NCBI GenBank assembly: GCA_001931535.1
Contig: CP016211.1
Coordinates: 1,144,501 to 1,208,500, forward strand
DNA: 64,000 bases
Source: Minicystis rosea
GTDB lineage: Bacteria > Myxococcota_A > Polyangia > Polyangiales > Polyangiaceae
Reading direction: 5' to 3'
A program made the translations under genes and the position numbers. This document shows, one piece after another, positions 8,694 to 20,828 of this stretch. The notes under the pieces are model-generated. The model searched no databases and was not told the origin of the DNA. It saw only the letters and a program-made list of their open reading frames with translations. Each line of letters starts with the position of its first letter. Position 1 is the first letter of the stretch.

Positions 8694-10414
8694 GTGCAGG
8701 GAGATTCCTCGATCGATCCGCGTTCCACGCGCGCGCCGCGCCCGGCGTCGATCCCTCCGCTGTCGGGGCGCGCGACAGCGCGACAAACGCTCGGAGCGCG
8801 CCTCTTACCGAACATCGTCGCAGGGACGATCTCGGCGACGCTCATCATCTCGTTTGGCATCTCGCTGGCCGCGTTGATCTTCGCGGGCGACATGGCCTCT
8901 CATCTCCCCGCGGGCATCGGCATCCTGCTGGTGAGCACGGCCATCATCGCGGTGCTCGTCGCGCTGTGGAGCTCCTATCGACCGGTGATCGCCGCGCCGC
9001 AGGAGAACGTCGCCGTCATTCTCGCGCTGGTGGCCGCATCGATTGGTCGTGCCTTGCACGCCGGTGAGGGCGCGCTCCCCACGCTCATCGTCGCCATCGG
9101 CGTCACCTCCGTGGCCACGGGGGTGCTCTTCGTCGCGCTCGGCAGTCTCCGGCTCGGCAAGATCGTTCGTTTCATCCCTTATCCAGTCGTCGGTGGATTT
9201 CTCGCCGGGACCGGCTGGCTGCTCGTGCAAGGTTCGCTCAACGTCATGTCGGGCCTGCCCGTCGGCCTCCGCGATCTGCCCGGGCTTTTCGCGCCCGGTG
9301 TCCTCGTGACCTGGATTCCCGGAGTTCTCTTCGGCTTCGTGATCACGGTCGTCCTCCGGAGGAATCATCACTTCCTCCTCCTCCCCGGGCTCCTTCTGGG
9401 TGGGATTGCGGTGTTTTATGGAGTCGTGATCTTCGCGGGCCCCGGGGTGTCTGGGGCGATGGAGCGAGGGCTGCTCCTCGGCCCGTTCCCCGGCGGCGGT
9501 CTCTGGCCACCGATGAGGCCTGCGGCGCTCACGCAGGTGAATTTGGTCGCTGCTCCGCGACAACGCCGGCAACATGGGCGCGTGCACCGTCCTCGCGGCC
9601 ATTTCGGTGTTGCTCAACGCCACCGGGCTCGAGCTCGCCACCGAGCAGGATCTCGATCTCGATCGCGAGCTGCGCGTCACCGGCGTCGCCAACGTGGTGC
9701 TCGGGCTCGTGGGCGGCGTGCCGGGTTATCTGTCGCTCAGCGAGTCGACGCTGAACCACAAAGTCGGTGCCAAGAGCCGCGCGCCGGGCTTGATTGCGGG
9801 CGGCCTCTCGCTGCTCGCGCTCCTCGCGGGCCCGGCCACGCTCGCGTATTTCCCCAAGCCCATCTTGGGCGGTCTCCTGCTCTTCATGGGCCTCTCGTTC
9901 CTGCTCGAGACGGTCTACGACGCGTGGTTTCGCCTCCCGCGCCTCGAATATGGGCTCGTGATTCTGATTCTCGTCGGACACGCTCGAGCACGAGCTCGCG
10001 GCCGTGGTCCGTCAGCGCGATCAGGTGGCGCGACTCCTCGGTTACATGGAGCGCTTCGAGGCGCCTGCTGGATACGAGATCTACAAGAAAGGTGAAGAGT
10101 CGAAGGATCTCTATCTCATCCAGAAAGGCGAGCTCGAAGCGTGGCTCGAGCTCACCGATGGACGCACCATGCGCCTCCGCACCATGGGGGCTGGAAGCGT
10201 GGTGGGCGAGTCGGGCCTCTACCTCGGCGCGCGCCGCTCGGCGTCGGTGCGGACGACGCGGCCGTCGGTGCTCTATCGGCTCTCGATCCCCGCGCTCGAG
10301 CGGATGACCCACGAAGCACCCGAGCTCGCCGCGGCGTTCCACCAATTCGTGGCCCGCCTCCTCGCCGATCGCATGGTGCACACCACGAGCGCCGCGCAGA
10401 TGTTGTTTTATTGA
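8694..10414 (+). pseudogene. SulP-type anion transporter with cNMP-binding domain, frameshifted and internally deleted
   Basis: Three consecutive frames carry parts of one protein. 8694-9540 encodes the N-terminal SulP membrane core (e.g. NIVAGTISATLIISFGISLA, PAGIGILLVSTAIIAVLVAL, FIPYPVVGGFLAGTGWLLVQ). Removing one T from the T-run at 9542-9544 joins it to the next frame (...VNWSLLRDNAGNMGACTVLA...) which continues the transporter to LVILILVG at 9976. There the protein jumps, in a third frame, to DTLEHELAAVVRQRDQVARL followed by a cyclic-nucleotide-binding domain (AGYEIYKKGEESKDLYLIQKGE, GESGLYLGARRSASV) that ends at 10414. The last membrane helices and the STAS domain normally present between these parts are missing, so this looks like a real internal deletion plus a one-base insertion. 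The first lesion alone could be a sequencing error. The start at 8694 (GTG) is uncertain. It meets the next gene tail to tail with a 7-bp overlap. Confidence 0.75.
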
Positions 10415-11724
10415 GTCGCGGGCGCGCTCCGCTTCTTCGTCACGAGGAGGTGCGCCTGCCGGCCCGAGAGATATCCATAGGTGAAGCCGAGCTTGCGGTG
10501 CGGCTGGCCGCCCCAAAGCTTCTTGAAGTCGCGGTTGTAGGCCGGGCTCTGGCGGAGGAGCGAGCCCGAGAATCGACCATAGGTCTCCTGCACGAAGCCG
10601 GCTTCGCCCGCGAACGAGGGCGGGATGCCGGTCGAGTCGGAGATCATGAAGGCCATGTGCCCGAGCAGGTATTCGCGGATGGTGGAGAACCCGTCGTTCC
10701 ACAACAGGTAGCTCGCGGCCTTGGTCATCGCGGCCACGGTGCCTTTGCGGTCGAGGTGCCGGAGGACGGCGGGGTTCGCCGCCAAAGGATCGTTGGAGAG
10801 GTTCTGGGCGAGGTGGCGATGAATGCGCACGGGCTCGCTCGCCGGAGCGCCGATGGGTCGAAACGCGATCTCGGCGTTGGCGAAGGACTCGGAGAAGTCC
10901 GGGGGCGTCCAAGTGGCTTTGCGGTTCTGCGCGAGGACGTGATCGGATTCGATGATCTCCCGCTCGGTGAGATAATGAATCGACCCGTCGGGGACGAGGG
11001 TGAAATAGCGCAGGCTCACGGGCTCGTAGCCATGGATGGCGAGCCCCACCAAGAAGAGGCCGAGCTCGCCGGGGATGTCGCCGCGCTGGGTCTTCTTCAA
11101 CGTCTCGCTGCGGCTGAAATCGAGGGCCCCGATGAGCTCGCCGAGCTCGGCGCGGAAGAGCTTGAGGCTCTGCTCGAGCGAGTCCTGCGACATGCCGTGG
11201 ATGCGGCGCGGATCGCCGACGAGCTCCAGCGAGAGCGTCGTGATCTCGCGCGCCGATGGGTAGGTCGTGAGCGCGGTCATGAGATCTCCGCCGCCGAAGG
11301 GATAGACCACCTTCTCGGAGAGATTGGCCGGAGCGAGCGCGGAGAGGAACGGGCGTGCGACGGCGACGTGGTGCTTCTTGTAAGCCTCGATGCGCGGGCG
11401 GACCTCGGCGCAATGGGCCTTCACCGTGGCCGCGTCGATTTCGGGCGGGAGCGGGTCGTCCGAGCCGCACGCGGCGATGCGATAGAGGAGGCGCGCCTCC
11501 GCCGCGAAATCGTGGCCGGGCCCCTCGTCCACGGCGGCCGGCGGCGACTCGGGCGGAGGAGCGGGGCGCGGGCTCTCGCCGATCCATTCGTCCCGCGCGG
11601 CGATGGATTGCGCCGTCACGGGCGCGGTCACCCGCGGGCCCACGTCCACCGCGCGCGGCTCGCAGGCCGCGAGCGTCGAGAGCGCGAGCGCGCAGCCGAG
11701 GGCCATCCGGGACGGGGCGATCAT
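10408..11724 (-). CDS. secreted lipoprotein of unknown function
   Basis: Encodes 438 aa from the ATG at 11724, which begins a lipoprotein signal (MIAPSRMALGCALALSTLAACEP, lipobox LAAC). A Pro-rich linker (about residues 45-65) is followed by a ~370-residue folded domain rich in helices (VARPFLSALAPANLSEKVVY, EQSLKLFRAELGELIGALDF, GGDLMTALTTYPSAREITTL). I recognise no catalytic motif or named family. The composition suggests a single globular extracytoplasmic domain. Convergent with the broken SulP gene and not obviously in an operon. Confidence 0.75.
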   Translation of the reverse strand: MIAPSRMALGCALALSTLAACEPRAVDVGPRVTAPVTAQSIAARDEWIGESPRPAPPPESPPAAVDEGPGHDFAAEARLLYRIAACGSDDPLPPEIDAATVKAHCAEVRPRIEAYKKHHVAVARPFLSALAPANLSEKVVYPFGGGDLMTALTTYPSAREITTLSLELVGDPRRIHGMSQDSLEQSLKLFRAELGELIGALDFSRSETLKKTQRGDIPGELGLFLVGLAIHGYEPVSLRYFTLVPDGSIHYLTEREIIESDHVLAQNRKATWTPPDFSESFANAEIAFRPIGAPASEPVRIHRHLAQNLSNDPLAANPAVLRHLDRKGTVAAMTKAASYLLWNDGFSTIREYLLGHMAFMISDSTGIPPSFAGEAGFVQETYGRFSGSLLRQSPAYNRDFKKLWGGQPHRKLGFTYGYLSGRQAHLLVTKKRSAPATQ

Positions 11725-12070
11725 CGGCCGATGGTAACCGCGCGCAGCGAGCGAAGGTGAGCGGATCGTCGCCGTGCGTCCGGTTCGGACCGGAGAAGGG
11801 AGAGCATTGTGTGAGGCAGGGAATCCAGGTGCGCAGAAGTCGCGCGACGCTGTTCCTTTTCTGCGTGCTTGTGGGTGCGTGCCCGCTGCGGGCATGCGGC
11901 GTTGTGCATGCTCCGCTCGGACGACAGGGGCGCCGCCGTCCGCGCGCGTCGCGATCCGAAATCATGGATGGTCGCGGGATTGCAGGGTTCGCTCGGCCGT
12001 GGTGGATCACGAGACCCTGTTGCCGCCGCCTCCTCCGACGCGGATTGCCCTCTGGGCGGTGGCGAACGTC
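11725..12070. other. gene-free stretch
   Basis: Upstream region of the lipoprotein gene and of the short hypothetical gene that follows. Open frames here on both strands are Arg/Pro-rich and lack ribosome sites; I see nothing else. Confidence 0.45.
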
Positions 12071-12301
12071 ATGGCGTTTCGCGTGGTGGACGTCGCCAAA
12101 CGTCTCCTCCGCGCTGCAGCCCGCCACGCGAATCGCATGTTCGCCGCGCCCGAGCCGCCGCGCCTGCTCGGGACGCTCGCGAGCGAAGGACACCATTCGT
12201 TGGTGCTCGAACGAATGATCCAAGCCGAAGATCACCGCCGGGAGATGGAGGCGTGCGCCACGGCGGATCGACCGACCGCCGTCGAGGTCCGCCGGACGTA
12301 A
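12071..12301 (+). CDS. possible small hypothetical protein
   Basis: A 76-codon frame from ATG 12071 (MAFRVVDVAKRLLRAAARHA... ending TAVEVRRT). Third codon positions are mostly G/C as expected for coding DNA of this genome, and the product would be a basic, mostly helical protein without a membrane segment. There is no recognisable family and no strong ribosome site, so it may be chance. Confidence 0.3.
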   Translation: MAFRVVDVAKRLLRAAARHANRMFAAPEPPRLLGTLASEGHHSLVLERMIQAEDHRREMEACATADRPTAVEVRRT

Positions 12302-12385
12302 CCCGTCGCGCGCGCTGTCCTCGGTGTCGATTGCTGAAGAGCAGCTCCGTCCGCGGTGACGCGGAGGATGCTTGCGCGCACGGAT

Positions 12386-13777
12386 TCAGGCGAGCGCGCG
12401 CGATTCCTCGGCGATCCAGCGCTCGCGGAAGGCGCGGAGGACGGCGAGGGTCTCGTTGATCAAACCCTCTTGGTAGCGATACGTCATCTCGCCGCCCATG
12501 GGGACGAGCACGGAGAGGGAGAGCGATCGCGATCGGGCCGCGAGCTTCTCCAGATCGGCGATGACGCGATCGATCTCGCGGAGGACGCGCGGGTGCAGGA
12601 GATCGCCCGCCGGCGTGAGGCGCGCGATGTCGCCGAGCGTGGCTGTGGTGCCGAAGCAGACGCCGAGATCGCGCTCGGCGCGCACGCGGGCGGCGTCGAT
12701 GCGCCAGAGGACGAAGCGGTTGGCCACGCCCATGAGGTTGAAGAGGACGCTCACCCCCATGATGAGGTGGACCCAGTTGCTCGGGGGCATGACGTCGGCG
12801 ACGCGCGGCAGGTACTCGTCGAGCAGCTCGGGCGCGCCCGCGTCGAAGTAGCTCTTCGAGGCAGGCGCGAAGTCGAGCCCCGTAGTGTTGGGCGTGTCGT
12901 GGTTGTGGCGCACGAGATCGGGGAAGACGTCGGCCAGCGACGTCATGAGGCCCATGATCTGCGATCGCTTCGCGCACCCGTTGCCGACCACGAGGGTGTC
13001 GACGCGCAGCACCTCGCGATCCGTCTTCGGCAGGAGGCGCACGGCATCGTATTGCCCGGCGCCGATGCGGCCGTGGCGCAGGAACGGGGAGCGCCGCGCG
13101 ATCACGTCGGCGTGCGCGAAGCCCGCCACCTGGAGGCCGCGATCGCGCACGGCCGAGGCGATGAAGGTCGCGTCCTCATCCATCACGAAGACCGCGAGAT
13201 CGAGCTCGCCCCGCTCGGCGAGCGCGAGCTGCTCGGCGTTGGCGTGATACGAGAGGTCCACGCCGAGGCCCGCGAGATCGGGGTTCGCGAAGATCTGCCG
13301 GACGAGGCGCGCGGTGCCGCTGCCCTCGGGCCCGATGCCGATGTGCAGGCGCGCGAGCTGCGCGAAGTCCGTGATGGCGTCGGCGTTCTTGCCGAGGAAG
13401 AAGATCGACTCGGCCTTGTGCAAGCGGCCGTGAAGCTCGAGCTTCGGTGACGCGGGGACGGGGAGACCGGCCTGCACGAGCGCGACCTGGACGTCGCAGC
13501 GCTGCGCGGACGCCGCAAGGCGCTCGAGGTTGTCCATCGAGCCGGCGCTGGGGACGTTCTCGATGAGCCCGCGGCGCTTGCGCGCGGCAAGGGCGATGCT
13601 CTCCGCCATGGCGTGGTAGTTCCCCTCCCGCGGGCCGGAGAGCATGCGGAGCTTCACGTGCGAGAGGCTCGGGCGCAGATCGAGCCGCGCGACGACGAGC
13701 ACGAGCGCGGCGATCATCGTGACGGCCGCGAGGATGCGTCGGCTCTTCGTTCGCGGGGGGCGCTGAGGGACGGCCAT
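12386..13777 (-). CDS. TAXI-type TRAP solute-binding protein, membrane anchored
   Basis: Encodes 463 aa from ATG 13777 (an in-frame ATG at 13789 is an alternative). N-terminal basic residues then a membrane segment (ILAAVTMIAALVLVVARLDL). The body has the TAXI solute-receptor pattern: RMLSGPREGNYHAMAESIAL, a NVPSAGSMDNLERLA strand-loop, QVALVQAG, and HIGIGPEGSGTARLVRQIF. A second membrane segment near residue 390 (WVHLIMGVSVLFNLMGVANR) is followed by a cytoplasmic helical tail of ~80 residues. Such double-anchored TAXI proteins without an adjacent TRAP permease are known from Deltaproteobacteria-like genomes and may act as sensors rather than transport receptors (inference). Divergent from the thioredoxin lipoprotein gene. 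Confidence 0.8.
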   Translation of the reverse strand: MAVPQRPPRTKSRRILAAVTMIAALVLVVARLDLRPSLSHVKLRMLSGPREGNYHAMAESIALAARKRRGLIENVPSAGSMDNLERLAASAQRCDVQVALVQAGLPVPASPKLELHGRLHKAESIFFLGKNADAITDFAQLARLHIGIGPEGSGTARLVRQIFANPDLAGLGVDLSYHANAEQLALAERGELDLAVFVMDEDATFIASAVRDRGLQVAGFAHADVIARRSPFLRHGRIGAGQYDAVRLLPKTDREVLRVDTLVVGNGCAKRSQIMGLMTSLADVFPDLVRHNHDTPNTTGLDFAPASKSYFDAGAPELLDEYLPRVADVMPPSNWVHLIMGVSVLFNLMGVANRFVLWRIDAARVRAERDLGVCFGTTATLGDIARLTPAGDLLHPRVLREIDRVIADLEKLAARSRSLSLSVLVPMGGEMTYRYQEGLINETLAVLRAFRERWIAEESRALA

Positions 13778-13964
13778 GACCGTCATCATCACGGCATCCG
13801 CGGGCGGATCGGAAGCCGAACGCGCACGCCTCCGGCGTTCGCGGAGAGTCCGGGGCACACGCCACGCGTCGCCCTTTGACACCGAACCCACGGGCTCCAT
13901 GCACCCGGAAGCGACCCTCGCCGATGAACAGTCCGTCGGCGGTGGTTCGGAGGACAACAGCAAC

Positions 13965-14609
13965 ATGGGACATCCGTCGATCCGGAAGTCGATCGTCGCG
14001 CGTGTCGTGACGATCGCGTGCACCCTCGTCATCGCCGCCGGCTGCAGCTCTGCGCCTGCCGAGCCCGCGGGCGAGGCGTGCGTCTATCCCCGATCGAGCT
14101 ACGGCTTCGTCCCCGGGGACGTCGCGCCTCCCACGCTCTCTTGGAAGGGCACCGCGGAGAGCGGCGAGATCACCACCGTATCCCTCGGGGACTACTACGA
14201 TTGCGACGGCTCCAAAGGCATCAACGCCATTCTCATCGATCAAAGCACCATGTGGTGCGGCGCCTGCCAGGCCCTCGCCAGGAAGCTCGGCGAGAACGTG
14301 CGTGGTGAGTGGAAGGAGCGTGGCATTCGGCTGATCACGCTCATCACCCAGAGTGGGGACGCCACCCCCGCGACGGTGGACACGGCCCGAATCTGGAAGC
14401 GTCGTTTCGGTCTCGACGGGAGCGCGGTCGTGGCCGATCCAGAGAAGTCGTTTCGGAGCACCGCCGGTCAAATCGCAGCGCCTTATCCGTACGAGGTCCT
14501 CATCGACCCGCGCACGATGAAGATCATCAGCGTGGATGCAGGCTTCGATGGCCGCGGCGACTTCCCTGCGGCCGTGGAGCTCGCGCGGCGAAACGCAGGC
14601 TCGGATTGA
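13965..14609 (+). CDS. thioredoxin-like lipoprotein
   Basis: Encodes 214 aa. ATG 13965 is preceded by GGAGG at about 10 bases and opens a lipoprotein signal (IVARVVTIACTLVIAAGC, lipobox AAGC). The domain is thioredoxin-like (AhpC/TSA-redoxin style): the active-site motif MWCGACQALARKLGENV (CxxC) sits near residue 93, and the C-terminal strand PYPYEVLIDPRTMKIIS carries the usual cis-Pro region. Probably an outer-membrane or periplasmic thiol-disulphide protein of myxobacterial type. The hairpin at 14617-14646 follows immediately and may end its transcript. Confidence 0.8.
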   Translation: MGHPSIRKSIVARVVTIACTLVIAAGCSSAPAEPAGEACVYPRSSYGFVPGDVAPPTLSWKGTAESGEITTVSLGDYYDCDGSKGINAILIDQSTMWCGACQALARKLGENVRGEWKERGIRLITLITQSGDATPATVDTARIWKRRFGLDGSAVVADPEKSFRSTAGQIAAPYPYEVLIDPRTMKIISVDAGFDGRGDFPAAVELARRNAGSD

Positions 14610-14616
14610 GCCGCAG

Positions 14617-14646
14617 CGGATACCGCACCTTTACGTGCGGTATCCG
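14617..14646 (+). terminator. perfect 12-bp stem hairpin after thioredoxin gene
   Basis: CGGATACCGCAC (14617-14628), loop CTTTAC, then GTGCGGTATCCG (14635-14646), an exact inverted repeat eight bases after the TGA of the thioredoxin lipoprotein gene. There is no T-tract after it, so termination efficiency is uncertain; it may instead protect the mRNA 3' end. Confidence 0.55.
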
Positions 14647-14849
14647 AGCAACAGCCTGACGGCGCGGCTCGTGGCGTGTCTTCGGGGCTACCGGAGATGC
14701 ATCGTGGCCGTCGTGCTGCAGACGAGATGATGGGCTGTCCGTCGTGGCTGACACGATTGCCGTCGGCTGCGAGACGTCGGGCCCCACGTCATGGGGCCCG
14801 CGCCCACCGGCGATTCATCGGCTGCGTGAAGTCGATGGATCGTCGTCGA

Positions 14850-15446
14850 TCACAACCGCGATTCGGCGCGGCGCGACGTGGCTCGCTCGGGCGGCGCGGT
14901 GGGCCGGCCCTCGGGGCGCGGGCGCACGCCGACGGCGAAGCGGAAGGCCAGCTCGCCGCCAAGCCACGCGCTGAAGCCGGCCAGGGAAAACCCGGCGATC
15001 GAGAGGGCGATTCCCGTCTTGCGATGACGCGCCCGGCGCGCCACGAGCGAAGCGCCGTAGAGTCCAGCGATCGCCACGTTGAGCGAAGCGTGCACGAACC
15101 CTACACGCTTGGCGGCGCCCTCGGTGCGGCTCCAATCGGCGAGGCCGGGCAGGACCGCGACCACGGCCCCACCCAAGCCGATGGCCGTGACGGTGTCCGC
15201 GGCGCGACGATAGTTGCGGCGGCCCGCGAGCTCGAGGCCGTCGAGCACCAGCCCCGTCGCAAAGGCGCCGACGGGAATCGACACCAACGCCGCGTGCAGC
15301 GGGTGATCGAGCCAATCACCATGGAGGAACGACGCGAGGCGCGGCGCGCGATCGAGCACGCCGCGGATCGCGTTTTGGAGCGGATCGGCCGCTCGATCGA
15401 TCCACGCTTGTTCCGCGATCACCTGGATGATCTTCTTGTTCGACAT
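14850..15446 (-). CDS. DUF2231 membrane protein
   Basis: Encodes 198 aa. HGDWLDHPLHAALVSIPVGA (about residues 42-61) is the HPxHP-like signature of DUF2231, followed by four membrane segments (VGAFATGLVLDGLEL, TVTAIGLGGAVVAVLPGLAD, VHASLNVAIAGLYGASLVA, ALSIAGFSLAGFSAWLGGEL). Family proteins are inner-membrane and sometimes linked to haem or cytochrome; the biochemical role is unknown. The C-terminal tail is basic and Pro/Arg-rich. It stands alone, divergent from the SDR gene. Confidence 0.85.
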   Translation of the reverse strand: MSNKKIIQVIAEQAWIDRAADPLQNAIRGVLDRAPRLASFLHGDWLDHPLHAALVSIPVGAFATGLVLDGLELAGRRNYRRAADTVTAIGLGGAVVAVLPGLADWSRTEGAAKRVGFVHASLNVAIAGLYGASLVARRARHRKTGIALSIAGFSLAGFSAWLGGELAFRFAVGVRPRPEGRPTAPPERATSRRAESRL

Positions 15447-15568
15447 CGGAGCCTCCAGAGGCCGAGAGCCGCCCCGGCTACAGCCTGCACGGTCGTCACG
15501 ACCGGCACGGATCCTTTCAAGGGGAGGGCCACCTTGACCGCGGCCTTCCGCGGGCGGAGCGTTGCTCC

Positions 15569-16285
15569 ATGTCCACCACCAATGTCGCCGCTGTCCTGGG
15601 AGTCGGTCCCGGCCTCGGGGCTGCCGTCGCGCGCCGCTTCGCCCGCGAGGGCTTCGCCGTCGCCTTGATGGCGCGCCGGGCCGATGCGCTTCGCAGCATC
15701 GAAGAGCAGATCACCGGCGCCGGGGGCAAAGCCATCTCCGTCGCGGTCGACGCCGCCGACGCGGGCAGCGTGGCTCTGGCCTTCGCCGACGTGCGCGCGC
15801 GCCTCGGCGATCCCGAGGTCTTCGTCCACAATGCGAGCGCGTTCATCCGAGGAAACGTGCTCGATCTGAAGCCCGAGCAGATCGAGCAGTCGTGGCGGGT
15901 GAGCTGCCTCGGGGCGTTCCTCGCCGCGCGCGAAGTGGCGCCCTCCATGATCCAGAAGGGGCGCGGCACGCTGCTCTTCACGGGCGCGAGCGCGGCGCTC
16001 CGCGGATCGGCGGGCTTCGCGTCGTTCGCCATCGGCAAGTTCGGCCTGCGCGCGCTCTGCCAATCGCTCGCGCGCGAGCTCCATCCGCAGGGCGTGCACG
16101 TGGCCCACGTGATCATCGACGGGCAGATCGACACGCCCGCGATCCGCGCGATGATGCCCGGACGCGCAACCGAAACGTTGCTCGATCCGGAGGCGATCGC
16201 CGAGACGTACTTCCAGCTCCACCGGCAGCCCCCGACCGCGTGGACCCACGAGCTCGATCTCCGGCCGTCCGTCGAGAAGTTCTGA
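15569..16285 (+). CDS. short-chain dehydrogenase/reductase-like protein, catalytic Tyr replaced by Phe
   Basis: Encodes 238 aa, normal SDR length. The dinucleotide loop is GVGPGLGAAVARRFAREGFA (residues ~11-30; GxGPGxG), and VHNASAF is the NNAG-equivalent strand. The active-site serine is in LLFTGASAALRGS, but the usual Y-x-x-x-K is FAIGK (about residues 156-160), i.e. Phe in place of the proton-donating Tyr. Related SDR subgroups with a FAxAK-type motif exist, so this may be a natural divergent subfamily acting as a cofactor-binding scaffold or using another proton donor. Substrate unknown. No operon partner is evident. Confidence 0.85.
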   Translation: MSTTNVAAVLGVGPGLGAAVARRFAREGFAVALMARRADALRSIEEQITGAGGKAISVAVDAADAGSVALAFADVRARLGDPEVFVHNASAFIRGNVLDLKPEQIEQSWRVSCLGAFLAAREVAPSMIQKGRGTLLFTGASAALRGSAGFASFAIGKFGLRALCQSLARELHPQGVHVAHVIIDGQIDTPAIRAMMPGRATETLLDPEAIAETYFQLHRQPPTAWTHELDLRPSVEKF

Positions 16286-16380
16286 CGAGCTCGTAGATCG
16301 TCCAGCCCTTTCGAGCGTCGGACCGGGTTGCCGCCTGTAAGAACCTCGACGCGCGTCGCGTTGTCCACCCCACGAGAGCC

Positions 16381-17895
16381 ATGAAACCGACCAAAGTCGC
16401 CCTCTTGAGCGCCCTCGGCATGTTCTTGACCAGCGTCAGCGTGTACTCGCTGACCCCACCCGGGGGGCTCGGGAAACGCGGCGACGCGGTGAATGCGGCG
16501 GGGGCGGCCGTGGAATCGGCGAGCGCGGCGCCGGTCGTCGCGCAGAGTGATCCTTCGCGCTTCACCGCGGGCGGCAACGTGATGATCGAGGGGCGCGTCG
16601 GTCACGCCAAGATGGTGCGCAACGCTGCAGGCGAGACGTTCGTGATGTTGGAGGTGCGTGGGGCGGACGGCGCCTCGGCGCGTGGATCGGCGCCCGTGAA
16701 CCTGGCCTTGGTCATCGATCGATCGGGCTCGATGAAGGGCACGCGCATCCGCAACGCCATCAGCGCGGCCACCTCGGCGGTCGATCGGTTGAGCGACGGT
16801 GACGTGGTCAGCGTGGTCACGTTCGACACGCAGACGCAGGTCGTGGTGGCGCCGACGACGATCGGGCCGGGCGCGCGCGAGCGGGTGAACGCGGCCATCC
16901 GCGGGATCACGCTGGGCGGTGACACCTGCATCTCCTGCGGCATCGACGAGGCGCTGAGCCAGCTCTCTCGCACGTCCGACAAGGTGAGCCGCATGCTGCT
17001 CCTCAGCGACGGCGACGCCAACCACGGCGTGCGCGACGTGCCCGGCTTCCGCAACATGGCCCAGCGCGCGCAGTCGCGCGGCGTGAGCGTGACGACCATC
17101 GGTGTGGACGTCGACTACAACGAGAAGATCATGACGGCCATCGCGCAGGACTCGAACGGCCGCCACTACTTCGTGGAGAACGACAGCGCGCTGCCGCGCA
17201 TCTTCGAGCAGGAGGCCGAGAGCCTGACGCGCACCGTGGCGAGCAACGTGGAAGCCACCATCGAGCTCGCGCCCGGGGTGGAGCTCTCGCGGGTGTTCGA
17301 TCGATCGTTCCGGCGCGCGGGCAACCAGATCACGGTGCCGCTCGGCTCGTTCACCGGCGCCGAGGTGAAGACGGTGCTGATGAAGGTGCGCGCGCCGAGC
17401 GGTCGCGAAGGCCTGACGCAGCTCGCGGACGTGCAGCTCGGATATCGCGATCTGACGAGCGGAACGGACGGGCATTGCGGCGGCAAGCTCGCCGTCGAGA
17501 TCGTCGCGGATGCGTCGCAGGCGAGCGAGCTGGACGCCTTGGTGCTCGGGCGCGTGCAGCGCAGCGAGACGGCCGCGGTGCTCAAGGACGTGAACAACCT
17601 GTTCGAGCAGGGCAAGCTGGACGAAGCGCGGAACAAGCTCGCGCAGCGGCAGGACGCGCTGCGCGTCGCCGCGGACAAGGCCAAGCGCGTCGCGCCGGCC
17701 GCCCGCGCGGCGGACGTGGATCGGGACTTCCAGCGGCAGATGGCAGCCGTGGGTGACGCGAATCGCGACTTCAATGCTCCTCAGTTCGCCACGCCCCCGC
17801 CGGGCGCAGCCGCGCCGGCGCCCGCCCAAGAGTCGCGCGCCGGGAAGGCCGCCGTGAAGCAAAACGCCGAGCGAGCGCTGCCGCTCGCGTTCTGA
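16381..17895 (+). CDS. secreted VWA-domain protein
   Basis: Encodes 504 aa. N-terminal hydrophobic segment (VALLSALGMFLTSVSVYSL) is likely a signal sequence or anchor. A von Willebrand type A domain starts near residue 105 with a complete MIDAS motif DRSGSMKG (residue ~113) and the second metal-ligand loops (GGDTCISCG, LLSDGDANHG). A beta-rich segment follows (about 280-370), then a helical TPR-like stretch NNLFEQGKLDEARNKLAQRQ and a Pro/Ala-rich tail (PPPGAAAPAPAQESRAG). The layout VWA plus C-terminal helical repeats resembles the YfbK/VIT-associated VWA proteins. It probably binds protein partners metal-dependently at the cell surface. No neighbour points to a specific role. Confidence 0.85.
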   Translation: MKPTKVALLSALGMFLTSVSVYSLTPPGGLGKRGDAVNAAGAAVESASAAPVVAQSDPSRFTAGGNVMIEGRVGHAKMVRNAAGETFVMLEVRGADGASARGSAPVNLALVIDRSGSMKGTRIRNAISAATSAVDRLSDGDVVSVVTFDTQTQVVVAPTTIGPGARERVNAAIRGITLGGDTCISCGIDEALSQLSRTSDKVSRMLLLSDGDANHGVRDVPGFRNMAQRAQSRGVSVTTIGVDVDYNEKIMTAIAQDSNGRHYFVENDSALPRIFEQEAESLTRTVASNVEATIELAPGVELSRVFDRSFRRAGNQITVPLGSFTGAEVKTVLMKVRAPSGREGLTQLADVQLGYRDLTSGTDGHCGGKLAVEIVADASQASELDALVLGRVQRSETAAVLKDVNNLFEQGKLDEARNKLAQRQDALRVAADKAKRVAPAARAADVDRDFQRQMAAVGDANRDFNAPQFATPPPGAAAPAPAQESRAGKAAVKQNAERALPLAF

Positions 17896-18056
17896 TTCCC
17901 ATCCAACACACGGCGACGCTCGAGCTCGACGCTGAGCGATGTGTCGAGTGGGTCGGTGCGTGTGCTCGCTGCCCGAGCGGTGTGCGGCGCGTCGAGCTTC
18001 GCGAATGAAGTGGACGAAACGGCCCCTTCGCTCCATCCGCTGGGCGGAAGGCCGAC

Positions 18057-20534
<2,478 letters not shown>

Positions 20535-20828
20535 TTCAGCCGGAGCGGGAGACGATGTCGTTCACGGACCCCGATCTGTGATTGGGACGACTCTACCTCG
20601 TTGTTAGGCCATCAGGCGAGAGTCGATGTCTGCGTGGGCTCGTTCGATATCCGGACCCGGATGTTCTACATCCAAAATAGGCAATCTCCCGTGCGCGCAA
20701 TGCCGAGCGTCCCTTGCGGGTGGGCGTAGCCAAAGGCATCATGTTGCGGACGCACACTGGGCGTTGCGAGCCCAGGTGCGCCTCCGTATCGCTCCTCCTC
20801 GCCGCGCGGCCGGGGCGCGCCCTCCATC

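Noticed and set aside
9884..12235. 783-codon minus frame
   Set aside because: Shadow frame rich in Arg/Pro; the 438-aa lipoprotein in another frame has a proper signal peptide.
13776..13964. N-terminal extension of the thioredoxin lipoprotein
   Set aside because: A good signal peptide and ribosome site start at 13965; the upstream part is Arg-rich and overlaps the TAXI gene region.
15101..15322. Extra small minus-strand gene in DUF2231 region
   Set aside because: Out-of-frame shadow inside DUF2231 with Arg/Ser-rich composition.
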